Notes: generated from the letters alone by a model not told the origin. A DNA stretch of 15,213 nucleotides from JBBSEZ01 sp038239195 (GCA_038239195.1 JBBSEZ010000238.1:1-15213), one strand, 5' to 3'. Positions 7,157 to 13,947 are shown, counted from the first letter of the stretch. A program made the numbers and translations.

Positions 7157-8809
7157 TCACATCGACGGCGCCACCCCATTCTGCGGGATCCACTTGATCG
7201 GCCCGCGCTCCCGGGCCAGCTTCTGGGCGTTGTCCTTGCCCGTCACGTAGAGCACGTTGTCGAGCCGCACGGACCCCACCCCGGCCATGTCGGCGAGGAG
7301 CTGGACCGCGGTGTCCACGGGCACGTTGGCCAGCCGGGCGCTGACGTCCACCTTGCGCACCTGATCGGCGACGCGCGGATCGACGACCACGTTGAAGCCG
7401 CTGGCGTCGCCGAGCTTGTTCAGCGCGTCGGGGAGCGCCTCCTTGTCAAACGTCTCCCACACCAGGGGGAGAAGCGGGCGATCCTCGGCGATGCCCAGTT
7501 CGGCGCGGACGGCGGCGACGGTGGTGATCTCGATGGTGTCCTTGCGGATCAGGAAGGTCGCCCCGGACGGGGCGGGCACGCGGGACAGGACTTTGTGGAG
7601 CACGGTGGAGAGGCGGGCCTTCATGGGCGGGATTTCGCGCGTGGCGATGATCGCGGCGCTGACGTCCTCGACTCCTTCGGCCTTGAAGGCCGCCTCGTTG
7701 ACGTCGAAGGTGAGGCCACGGCTCTGGCCGAGCTCGTCGCGGTGCAGCACGCCGAGGCCATCCTTGAGCGTCTTGTTCTGGTCGGCCTCGATGCCCTCGA
7801 AGTTGATCTCCTTGCGGAGGGCCGTTCGGAAGGCGACGTCCGGGCCTTTCGGGGCCAGGGGCGGCGCCTTGGCGACGGCGGGCGGGGCCTTTTTGCCGGG
7901 ATCGACCTTGGCCGGGGACGGCCTGTCGCCTTGGGGGGCCTCCTTGTCGGCGGCGACCGCGGGAGCGGGACCGCGCGGGGCCAGGAGCCCAACCCCCGAG
8001 CCGAGGAGGGCGAGCAGGACGAGGGCGGTGGCGGTCAACTTCATCTTGGTGAGGAACATGCCGTGCAAGGCTCCCTGGGCGAGGGTGAGGACGTGAGCGG
8101 AAACGTGAGCGGTGGTCGATAGTCCGAGCCGGGCGGTCGCTTCGACGAGCGCGGGCGAGAGGGCGGAGGCGGGCCGCTCCATCAGGGCCACGCCGAGGAG
8201 GGCGGCCGGCGCCGCCAGGCCGCGCCGGGCCAGGCTTTCGCGCAGGCGCTCGCGGGCCCGGGCCAGGCGCGAGAGAATGGTACCCTTGGGGCAAGCGAGG
8301 CGCCGGGCGGCCTCTTCATTGGTGAGGCCTTCGAGGTAGCAGAGGGCGAAGGGCACGCGGTAGCGCTCGGGCAGGCGGTTGACTTCTTCGTCGATCGCGG
8401 CGCGCACCTCGCGCCAGACGATCTCGGGCTCGCCCTCGGCGCGCGGGGGCGGAGGCGGCGCCGCCTGTTCGCGGGCAAGGCGGCGCGCCCGGAGCGCGCG
8501 GGCCTTGGCGGCGGTGCGGCAGGCGACCTCGTGGAGCCAGGGAGCAAGGGAGCCGGGCCGGCGCAGCGCGTGCGCTTTGCGGGCGAGGACGAGGAAGGTG
8601 GCCTGGAAGGCGTCCTCGGCATCGCCGCCGTCGGGGAGCATGCGCGCACAGGCCCCCCAGACCAGGGGCCCGTGGCGCTGGACGAGGGCGGCGAAAGCCG
8701 ACTCGTCGCGCTGGCCGACGTAGCGCGCCAGGAGAAGGTCGTCCTCCTCGTCGATGCCGCGGAGGCGCCGCAGGTAGTGCAGGACCGTTTCGAGGGAACC
8801 GTATGCCAT
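7157..8809 (-). CDS. ECF sigma factor fused to a membrane helix and an exported STN/secretin-like domain
   Basis: A 550-residue protein. Sigma region 2 spans about 37-103 (ESAFAALVQRHGPLVWGACARML, DAEDAFQATFLVLARKA at 63-79, PWLHEVACRTAAKA) and region 4 about 132-192 (INxLPERYRVPFALCYLEG-like stretch, then NEEAARRLACPKGTILSRLARARERL). A Pro-rich linker (118-122) separates them. After region 4 a typical planctomycete extension leads to one membrane helix (about 258-277), a low-complexity Pro/Ala/Lys linker (280-320) and an exported domain (about 325-550). Its last part, LPDALNKLGDASGFNVVV (459-476) then VSARLANVPVDTAVQLLADMAG (489-510) and NVLYVTG (518-524), has the STN pattern (secretin and TonB N-terminus domain). 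Likely a membrane-tethered transcription regulator sensing an envelope signal. Its start lies ten bases after GGAGG. Targets unknown. Confidence 0.85.
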   Translation of the reverse strand: MAYGSLETVLHYLRRLRGIDEEDDLLLARYVGQRDESAFAALVQRHGPLVWGACARMLPDGGDAEDAFQATFLVLARKAHALRRPGSLAPWLHEVACRTAAKARALRARRLAREQAAPPPPPRAEGEPEIVWREVRAAIDEEVNRLPERYRVPFALCYLEGLTNEEAARRLACPKGTILSRLARARERLRESLARRGLAAPAALLGVALMERPASALSPALVEATARLGLSTTAHVSAHVLTLAQGALHGMFLTKMKLTATALVLLALLGSGVGLLAPRGPAPAVAADKEAPQGDRPSPAKVDPGKKAPPAVAKAPPLAPKGPDVAFRTALRKEINFEGIEADQNKTLKDGLGVLHRDELGQSRGLTFDVNEAAFKAEGVEDVSAAIIATREIPPMKARLSTVLHKVLSRVPAPSGATFLIRKDTIEITTVAAVRAELGIAEDRPLLPLVWETFDKEALPDALNKLGDASGFNVVVDPRVADQVRKVDVSARLANVPVDTAVQLLADMAGVGSVRLDNVLYVTGKDNAQKLARERGPIKWIPQNGVAPSM

Positions 8810-8900
8810 GCTGTGGGGCCCTCCGGAGGCTCATCCATCATAACTGCCCGGAGAGGGTGGGGGGCTTCCCGAAAAGCAGAAAAACGCGCTCGCGGCGACG

Positions 8901-8955
8901 CAATGTAGTCCGCGACTCCGTCGCGGGCCCCGCCGCTCCGCGGCGGGCTACATTG
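8901..8955. repeat. Three-armed palindromic element
   Basis: An outer stem CAATGTAG (8901-8908) with CTACATTG (8948-8955) encloses two hairpins: CCGCGAC (8910-8916) with GTCGCGG (8920-8926), and CCCGCCGC (8929-8936) with GCGGCGGG (8940-8947). Both have a TCC loop. The cloverleaf-like design is too regular for chance and looks like a mobile or interspersed palindrome. It lies between divergent sigma-factor genes. It is not a tRNA: no anticodon arm or T-loop consensus is present. Confidence 0.7.
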
Positions 8956-9072
8956 CACTGGGCAACGCAGCAGCCTCCGCCCCGGCCGCGACGCGAGAAA
9001 AAAGGGGACGAATCGGGCCTCGACCGGGAGATAATAAGCGGGGACGTTGTGCGATAAGGAGGCGGGAGCGAC

Positions 9073-9582
9073 ATGGCGACCAGGTCCAGCACTCGCGTTC
9101 TCGAGCAGGTTCGCAAGGCGGTCCTCGTCCGGGACGGGGCCGGCCTGACGGACGGGCAATTGCTGGGGCGCTTCCTCGAACAGGGAGACGAGGCGGCCTT
9201 CGAGGCGCTGGTGGGGCGGCACGGCCCGATGGTCCTTGGGGCTTGCCGCCGCGTTCTCGGCAACGAGCAAGACGCCGAGGATGCTTTCCAGGCGACCTTC
9301 CTCGTCCTCGCCCGCAAAGCGGGCACGGTGATGCCCCGGGACAAGGTCGCCAACTGGTTGTACGGGGCCCGCATCGTCGGCCCCCCAGGGACCAAGGTGT
9401 GGGTGATGGGGCCGGCGGGGCAATTCGACAAGGAAAGCGAAATGGAGGTGCCGGGGCGCATCGACCTGGAGCAGGGGAAGAGCGCCCGGCTGAAATTGGC
9501 CGACATTCCCAACCGTCGCGGCGCGGTCCGTTACCCCACTGTGGAGATTGCCCGGCGAACGCGACGACAGGGCCCTTCGTGA
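9073..9582 (+). CDS. Chimeric ORF: ECF sigma region 2 joined to part of an unrelated planctomycete protein
   Basis: 169 residues; AGGAGG lies ten bases before the ATG. Residues 1-98 are a normal start of a planctomycete ECF sigma factor: LTDGQLLGRFLEQGDEAAFEALV, then DAEDAFQATFLVLARKAGTV (68-87) and MPRDKVANWLYG (87-98). At residue 98 (about 9366) the sequence switches to ARIVGPPGTKVWVMGPAG...LEVPGR-like text and RLKLADIPNRRGAVRYPTVEIA (139-160), which belongs to a different conserved planctomycete protein. Region 4, the promoter -35 reader, is absent, so it cannot work as a normal sigma factor. After Ala160 a one-base frame change makes the last nine residues (RRTRRQGPS) spurious. Best read as a deletion-fusion remnant. 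Region 2 could still bind RNA polymerase if expressed. Confidence 0.75.
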   Translation: MATRSSTRVLEQVRKAVLVRDGAGLTDGQLLGRFLEQGDEAAFEALVGRHGPMVLGACRRVLGNEQDAEDAFQATFLVLARKAGTVMPRDKVANWLYGARIVGPPGTKVWVMGPAGQFDKESEMEVPGRIDLEQGKSARLKLADIPNRRGAVRYPTVEIARRTRRQGPS

Positions 9583-10025
9583 GCACCAGCGCCATTTCGC
9601 TCCACCTCACGGACGACGATTTCGACCGCGTGGCGAAAGGCGAGATGATTACCAAGGTCGTCTACCTGCCGTCCCGCGAGAGCAGAGCGGCCTCTGGCGG
9701 CCCCCACCCCGGGCAGGCCGGCGCCCTCGCGTCGTACGATCTTCCCCGGCACGACGCGGTGCAAGAAGCGAAGCGCCGAGGGGCCATTCTGGCGGTGCTG
9801 CGAATGGGCGACGTCGATCTGGAGCACGGCAGGCGCAACAAGGGGCCACTCTCGGCGGTCCGGATGCGGAAAGGCGAGAAGCTGGCCGCGATCGCCGTCG
9901 GAGACGACGGCATTGAGGGGCGCGTTGTTCGCGCGCGGCAGGGCGAGAAGTTGGTCGAGGTCATCCTCGGAGACGGTGGTGGTCGAAAGGTTGCGGTCCC
10001 AGGGAAGGAACGGCCCGAGGATTGA
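9552..10025 (+). pseudogene. Frameshifted continuation of the planctomycete protein fused to the sigma fragment
   Basis: Reading one frame back from the chimeric ORF, the sequence continues PANATTGPFVSTSAISLHL, TDDDFDRVAKGEMITKVVYLP and AVQEAKRRGAILAVLRMGDVDLE, and stays open for 157 codons. Joined to VEIA of the preceding frame this gives a smooth family-like sequence: I recall a planctomycete family with FTEEDFDQVxxGxFVTKVIYLP and EADRRGAILAIVRIGNxDLE patterns and no established function. A missing C in the short C-run at 9551-9553 explains the shift. There is no good start codon or ribosome site for independent translation, so I treat it as a degraded gene. A sequencing error at the homopolymer cannot be excluded. 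Confidence 0.65.
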
Positions 10026-10093
10026 TTGGGGAAGCAACGGCGAGGCCCGTCATCGTCGTGCGGTGTCGCGGCAACGTGAGACTACTCGGCTTT

Positions 10094-10150
10094 GGCAGGC
10101 CCGCGGTCCTGGTCGCGCGGGGACCGTAAGTTGTGCGCGCCGGGCCTGCC
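10094..10150. repeat. Nested inverted repeat
   Basis: GGCAGGCCCG (10094-10103) pairs perfectly with CGGGCCTGCC (10141-10150). Directly inside, CGGTCC (10104-10109) pairs with GGACCG (10121-10126), leaving an unpaired 14-base segment (10127-10140) on one side. The stacked stems could form in RNA from either strand. Confidence 0.6.
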
Positions 10151-10161
10151 CTGAACGAAGA

Positions 10162-10190
10162 CCGGCCGCCTGGAAGGCCCAGGCGGCCGG
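10162..10190. repeat. 12-bp hairpin
   Basis: CCGGCCGCCTGG (10162-10173) and CCAGGCGGCCGG (10179-10190) pair perfectly around AAGGC. It starts 11 bases after the nested repeat ends. No T-run follows on either strand. Confidence 0.65.
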
Positions 10191-10247
10191 AGGGGATCAG
10201 GAGGCCTCTACTACGTGACCTGGGGCGCGGAGGGCTCACGGCCTCGC

Positions 10248-10332
10248 CTGGCCAAGAAGTACCTCTGCCAGAGCGGGATCACGATGGGCGGGGTTGTTCC
10301 AGGCCGCTCTGGCAGAGGTACTTCTTGGCCAG
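10248..10332. repeat. Perfect 29-bp inverted repeat with a 27-bp loop
   Basis: Positions 10248-10276 are the exact reverse complement of 10304-10332, separated by 10277-10303. The arms start CTGGCCAAGAAG and contain CTCTGCCAGAGCGG; the inner CTCTGCCAGAG is itself a near-palindrome. A perfect 29-bp match points to a recent inverted duplication, a mobile-element end pair, or a functional RNA stem. No transposase lies inside or beside it. Confidence 0.8.
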
Positions 10333-10649
10333 ATAGCGGGGCTGAAACAGCCCTCCTCGCGACGCATGACAGACCAGACGCTCGGGCGGCGCAACGCCGC
10401 CCCGGTGCAAAGCACCACAGCTAGACCTGACCTCCTGAACGGCCCGCCAGGCGGGACCACAAGCGTTGTACTGCGGGGGCAGGGCGAGGCAAGGGGCGAC
10501 TCTGGGGCCGGCGACGCGGAAATCGCCCGCCCGGAAGCAGGTGCGAGAGCCGGCACGCAACACCCGTCCCCACGACGCGGAGGACAAAATCCTCGAAACG
10601 CCCAACGCGCCGGCGTAGCCTGACCCATTATCAGGGGAGGAGCGCTCCC

Positions 10650-11399
10650 GTGGCAACCGCCGGCTTGAACAAGGTCCTCGACCACCTCCGCAAGGCCCTC
10701 GCCCCGCCCGACGACGGGCTGACGGACAGCGAACTGCTCGCGCGCTTCGTTGCCGTGCGCGACGAGGCGGCCTTCGCGGCGCTGGTGGCCCGGCATGGGC
10801 CGATGGTCCTGGGGGCCTGCCGGCGCCTGCTGCACCACGAACAGGATGCCGAGGACGCCTTTCAGGCCACCTTCCTCGTCCTCGCCCGCAAGGCGAGCTC
10901 GCAGCCCTGGTCCCACACGGCCGGCCCGTGGCTTCATCAGGTCGCCAATCGCGTGGCGATGGAGGCCCGCGCCGTCAACGCCCGCTTGCGGGCTCGCGAG
11001 AGGCAGGTGGAGGAGATGCCCCACCCCGAGGTCGGGCCGGCCGAGCCGCAGGACTGGCGGGCGCTGCTGGACGAGGAGCTCGACCGCCTGCCGGAGAAAT
11101 ACCGGACGGCGGTCGTGCTGTGCGAGCTGGAGGGGCGGTCGCGCAAGGAGGCCGCGGGCCTGTTGGGCCTCGCCGAGGGCACGCTGTCGTGGCGGCTGGC
11201 GACAGCCCGCAAGATGCTGGCCCGACGGCTGGCCCGGCTGGGGCCCGCGCTGTCTGCCCCTGCGCTGGGATGGCCCTGGCAGAGTGTACGGCGTCGGCGG
11301 CCGTGCCGCCCGCGCTGCTCGGTTCGACGGTCAAGGCGGCGTTGTTGGTCTCGGCAGGGCTTCAGGTCGGGGCAACCGTCCCGGCGGTCGCCCTCATGA
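10650..11399 (+). CDS. ECF sigma factor, broken by a frame change after region 4
   Basis: A GTG start at 10650 follows GGGGAGGAG at seven bases. Residues 1-205 form a full ECF sigma factor: region 2 about 38-105 (EAAFAALVARHGPMVLGACRRL, DAEDAFQATFLVLARKAS at 66-83, PWLHQVANRVAMEA) and region 4 about 136-195 (LDRLPEKYRTAVVLCELEG, then RKEAAGLLGLAEGTLSWRLATARKML). From about residue 207 the frame turns into Arg-rich text with no family character and stops at 11399, while the -1 frame (from about 11270) carries the usual continuation of such proteins. The DNA-reading part is intact, so a soluble sigma factor could still be made, without its membrane tail. It belongs to the same paralogous group as the two loci upstream. 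Confidence 0.8.
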   Translation: MATAGLNKVLDHLRKALAPPDDGLTDSELLARFVAVRDEAAFAALVARHGPMVLGACRRLLHHEQDAEDAFQATFLVLARKASSQPWSHTAGPWLHQVANRVAMEARAVNARLRARERQVEEMPHPEVGPAEPQDWRALLDEELDRLPEKYRTAVVLCELEGRSRKEAAGLLGLAEGTLSWRLATARKMLARRLARLGPALSAPALGWPWQSVRRRRPCRPRCSVRRSRRRCWSRQGFRSGQPSRRSPS

Positions 11400-11983
11400 A
11401 AGGAGTGCTGAAAGCGATGTTCCTGGCAAAGTTGAAGGTGGTGGTGGCGGCGGTGATGGTGGCGTCGGCGCTGGGCGCGGGGGGCGTCGCCTACCACGCG
11501 GGCAGGCCGGCGGCGGCACAGGCGGACGCGCCCGCCGGCAAGGCCCCGCAGGACCTGGAGGCGCTGCGCAAGGAGAACGAGTTGCTGCGGCTGAACCTGC
11601 AAGTCGTCCTCGAAAAGGTGAAGGCCCAGGAGGCCGAGCTCTGCGCCCTCAAGGGACGGGTGGGGGCAGCAGCCAGCACGGAGAAGGAGAAGCGGCTCCT
11701 GGCCCAGTTGGAGGCGGTAAGAGAGCAAGAGCGAGCTGCCACGCTCCGCGCCGAACGGGCCCGCTACGCCGCGGCAGTTGCGCTCGCCCATGCGGAGCTC
11801 GCCAAAGCAAAAGGCCCGAATCCCGTGCCGGCCGACCCGCTCAAACAGGCCGAGGCCGCCGTGAAGGCCCTCCGCGAGGCCCGCGACCCGGCGGCGAAGC
11901 GCGCCGCGGCGGACGCCCTGGAGCGGGCGATGAAGAGGCTCCGAGAGCAAATGGCCCCGCCCGCGACACTGCGGGCGAAGTAA
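11270..11983 (+). CDS. Membrane-anchored coiled-coil tail of the broken ECF sigma factor
   Basis: This frame opens MALAECTASAAVPPALLGS and GATVPAVALMKGVLKAMFLAKLK, the standard linker between region 4 and the membrane helix in planctomycete ECF proteins, so it was originally the C-terminal part of the gene at 10650. If translated alone the likely start is ATG at 11396, which overlaps the stop of the upstream frame as ATGA and would give 195 residues: a membrane helix (about 13-36 of that product) and an exported coiled-coil region with heptad-rich helices (about 51-135 and 147-187). Starting from ATG 11270 gives 237 residues. Whether the ATGA overlap restores coupled translation or the locus is simply decayed cannot be told from sequence. 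Function of the exported coiled coil is unknown. Confidence 0.65.
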   Translation: MALAECTASAAVPPALLGSTVKAALLVSAGLQVGATVPAVALMKGVLKAMFLAKLKVVVAAVMVASALGAGGVAYHAGRPAAAQADAPAGKAPQDLEALRKENELLRLNLQVVLEKVKAQEAELCALKGRVGAAASTEKEKRLLAQLEAVREQERAATLRAERARYAAAVALAHAELAKAKGPNPVPADPLKQAEAAVKALREARDPAAKRAAADALERAMKRLREQMAPPATLRAK

Positions 11984-12171
11984 GCCGCAGGGGCCCGGCG
12001 GAGACCGCCTGGGAAGCGGGGCGGCCTTCGGCGGCGGGGAGAGGGAGCAAGGGAGCAAGCTGTTCCGGCCTCTCTCCCTTGACGCGCCGGGGGCAAGCCG
12101 CTACCGTCCCGCCGCGCACCGGGACGCCACGCCTTGCGATGCCCCCTTTCCCGCGGAGGAGCAGGAACAGC

Positions 12172-12957
12172 ATGAAAAAGCTCTGGACGGCCCTTGTGAG
12201 CCTGTTGTTGTCGGCCCTGGCAGCCGCCCCGCTGCGGGCCGGCGAGCGCGAATTGACCACGGTGGAGGCCGCCGCCGAGTCCGTGCGGGCCCTCTCCGCC
12301 ATCCCGCTGGGCGGCATCCCCCCTGCCCTGCTCAAAGACGCCAAGGGGGTGGCGGTCATCCCCCAGGTCCTCAAGGCCGGCTTCCTGCTCGGCGGGCGGT
12401 TCGGCCGCGGCGTCGTCCTCGCTCGCCTGCCCGACGGCAGTTGGGGCGAGCCGGTGTTCGTCACCCTCGCCGGCGGCGGCTTCGGCTTGCAGGCGGGCGT
12501 CCAATCGACCGACGTGGTCCTGGTCTTCCAGACCGCCACCAGCCTCGACCGCGTCCTGCGCGGCGGGGGCAAGCTCACCCTGGGCGGCGACGTGTCGATC
12601 GCGGCGGGGCCGGTGGGCCGCCAGGCCGCCGCGGCCACGGACGGCGAACTCAAGGCGGAGATCTACTCCTACTCGAGGAGCCGGGGGCTGTTCGCGGGCG
12701 TCTCCCTGGAAGGGGCGGCCTTGCGGGCCGACGCCGACGCCAACCGGGCGTTCTACCCGGTTCGCACGGCCCCCGAGGCTGCCGCAGTGACGTCGCTCAA
12801 GGCCCGACTGGCCGGGCTGAGCCCGGCCCCACCCGCCGTCATCATCTCCCCGACTCCAGCGCCGGCCTCGCCCCCGCTCCTCATCGCGCCGGTCCCGGCG
12901 CCGCCCGCGCCGCCGATGCCGCTGCCTGCGCCCCCACCGTTTCCGGGCGGGCGGTAA
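12172..12957 (+). CDS. Secreted SYLF-domain (Ysc84-like) protein with a proline-rich tail
   Basis: 261 residues. A signal peptide (MKKLW, hydrophobic 6-20, likely cleavage near LRAGE at 21-25) predicts export. The SYLF domain fills about 45-200, with IPPALLKDAKGVAVIP (49-64), KAGFLLGGRFGRGVV (68-82), STDVVLVFQT (112-121), AAGPVGRQAAAATDGELKAE (144-163) and IYSYSRSRGLFAGVSLEGA (164-182). SYLF domains in eukaryotes bind phosphoinositides; the role of bacterial secreted members is largely unknown, with lipid or membrane binding likely. Residues 218-259 are Pro/Ala-rich and would be extended and flexible, perhaps crossing the cell wall. CGGAGGAG and CAGGA precede the ATG. It converges on the TIGR03067-like gene with 29 bp between. 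Confidence 0.9.
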   Translation: MKKLWTALVSLLLSALAAAPLRAGERELTTVEAAAESVRALSAIPLGGIPPALLKDAKGVAVIPQVLKAGFLLGGRFGRGVVLARLPDGSWGEPVFVTLAGGGFGLQAGVQSTDVVLVFQTATSLDRVLRGGGKLTLGGDVSIAAGPVGRQAAAATDGELKAEIYSYSRSRGLFAGVSLEGAALRADADANRAFYPVRTAPEAAAVTSLKARLAGLSPAPPAVIISPTPAPASPPLLIAPVPAPPAPPMPLPAPPPFPGGR

Positions 12958-12986
12958 GGATCGGCGCCCGAACCGAGCGGCCCCCG

Positions 12987-13427
12987 TCAGCGCCGCCGCT
13001 GAAGCGCGATCAGCATCGATCCCGAGGGCGGCGCCGCGAAGTCGCCTGGCCGCTGGTTCGCCGACAGGTAGATCACCTCGACGCTGTCGCCGTCGCGGCG
13101 GATCAGGCCCAGCCACAGCGCCTCGCCCATCGTGCCGCGCCAGTCGATGTGGCCGCCCTTCTTTTGCGGGTGGACCTCGATCCGATAGGTGACGACCTCT
13201 CGGTTCGCTTCCAGCAAAGTCCACTGGTCGTTCTGGACGCGGACGTGGGTGATGTTCCAGGGGCTCGGCTTCTTCGCGCCGTCCAGCCACTGGTGATGGC
13301 CCGCGACCCTCCACGTCCCCTGGAACAGCTTCAGGTCGATGCGCGTCTTGTCGCGATCCGGCCGGGGAAGCGGCGCGGGCGCGAAGCCCAGCGACAGCAA
13401 GGCGAGCAGCGGAAGAACGCGGCGCAT
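12987..13427 (-). CDS. Small secreted TIGR03067-like protein
   Basis: 146 residues. The start at 13427 follows a GGGGG stretch and gives a signal peptide (MRRVLPLLALLSLGFAPAPL); an in-frame ATG at 13493 would put an unlikely polar stretch before it. The mature part has IDLKLFQGTWRVAGHH (30-45), the opening of the TIGR03067 pattern common in planctomycetes, then alternating strands typical of a small lipocalin-like beta barrel (WTLLEANREVVTYRIEV, HIDWRG, VEVIYLSA). A ligand-binding role outside the cytoplasm is possible but not shown. It is shorter at the C-terminus than many members and no partner gene is evident. Confidence 0.72.
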   Translation of the reverse strand: MRRVLPLLALLSLGFAPAPLPRPDRDKTRIDLKLFQGTWRVAGHHQWLDGAKKPSPWNITHVRVQNDQWTLLEANREVVTYRIEVHPQKKGGHIDWRGTMGEALWLGLIRRDGDSVEVIYLSANQRPGDFAAPPSGSMLIALQRRR

Positions 13428-13559
13428 GACGAGCCCCCTGGACCAGAGCGGGGAGACGGTATGATCGTACCCGCCCTGAGCGAGGGCGGTCAAGGCGCTG
13501 GTTGCTCCTTGCCGCGCCTCCGTGCCTCCAGAAGAATAGGAGTAGCGAGCGACGTTGCC

Positions 13560-13588
13560 TTGAAAAACGTTTACCTATTGCGTAAGCT
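13560..13588 (+). promoter_or_regulatory. Candidate promoter of the toxin-antitoxin operon
   Basis: TTGAAA (13560-13565) resembles a -35 box; TAAGCT (13583-13588) lies 17 bases later but matches TATAAT weakly. The stretch 13559-13599 is clearly AT-richer than its surroundings and lies just before the toxin gene. CTATT (13575-13579) and AATAG (13590-13594) form a short imperfect palindrome that could be an autoregulatory operator for the XRE protein. Confidence 0.35.
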
Positions 13589-13605
13589 AAATAGTTGAAG
13601 AGTCG

Positions 13606-13947
13606 ATGCAGATGGAAGTTCACTTCCGGACCAGAAAGCTGCAAAAGGCTTGTTCGTCGGAGCAGGCCATGAAGGCAGAGTGGGGCCAGAAGATGGCCGA
13701 CAAGATCGCCACGCGGCTCGCCCAACTGGAGGCCGCCGACAACCTCGAAGCGATCGCCCGGTCGGGGCTGGGCCGCTTCCACGAACACAAAGGCGACCGA
13801 AAGGGCCAGTTGTCGCTCGACCTGGTCCACCCCCAGCGGCTGCTCTTTCAGCCGAACCACGACCCCGTGCCCCGGAAAGAGGACGGCGGGCTGGACCTCG
13901 CCAACGTCACGAGCGTTCTGATCCTGGAGATCGTCGATCCCCATTGA
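13606..13947 (+). CDS. HigB-like (RelE superfamily) toxin
   Basis: 113 residues. The pattern FRTRKLQKACSSEQ (7-20), MADKIATRLAQLEAADNLE (30-48), GRFHEHKGDRKGQLSLDL (56-73), HPQRLLFQP (75-83) and EDGGLDLANVTSVLILEIVDPH (92-113) is that of the HigB-like plasmid-maintenance killer proteins in the RelE/ParE superfamily, many of which are ribosome-dependent mRNA endonucleases. The length is typical. GAAGAG precedes the ATG at 13606; ATG at 13612 is an alternative. The regulator gene begins 11 bases after its stop, so the two are probably one transcript in the toxin-first order typical of higBA modules. Activity is inferred from family only. Confidence 0.85.
   Translation: MQMEVHFRTRKLQKACSSEQAMKAEWGQKMADKIATRLAQLEAADNLEAIARSGLGRFHEHKGDRKGQLSLDLVHPQRLLFQPNHDPVPRKEDGGLDLANVTSVLILEIVDPH

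Larger units (their letters stand above)
10026..10649. other. 624-bp gene-free region rich in inverted repeats
   Basis: No ORF here has a credible family match; the ORFs present are short or shadows of the downstream sigma gene. The left half holds three strong inverted repeats (10094-10150, 10162-10190, 10248-10332). The right half (about 10340-10630) has no structure that I could identify and presumably holds the promoter for the sigma gene at 10650. A remnant of a mobile element or a structured non-coding RNA are both possible; nothing proves either. Confidence 0.45.

Noticed and set aside
4451..8122. Very long plus-strand open frame (1223 codons) overlapping several genes
   Set aside because: It runs antisense to, or in a different frame from, the FNT, thioredoxin-like and sigma genes, which have clear family motifs; its translation is Gly/Arg-rich with no domain. 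Stop-free shadow frames are common at this GC content.
8901..8955. tRNA-like gene
   Set aside because: Three arms are present but the length is 55 bases and no anticodon loop, T-loop or acceptor end fits.
9030..9035. GATAAT as a -10 box of the chimeric sigma gene
   Set aside because: It matches five of six -10 bases, but no -35-like hexamer lies 16-18 bases upstream, so a promoter call is not supported.
11255..11275. Programmed -1 ribosomal frameshift site in the third sigma gene
   Set aside because: No X XXY YYZ heptamer lies in the zero frame around the switch; mutation, sequencing error or stop-start coupling explain it better.
11764..13944. Long minus-strand frame (726 codons) across the SYLF, TIGR03067-like and toxin genes
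   Set aside because: It is antisense to the SYLF and toxin genes, is Arg/Gly-rich and shows no recognisable domain.
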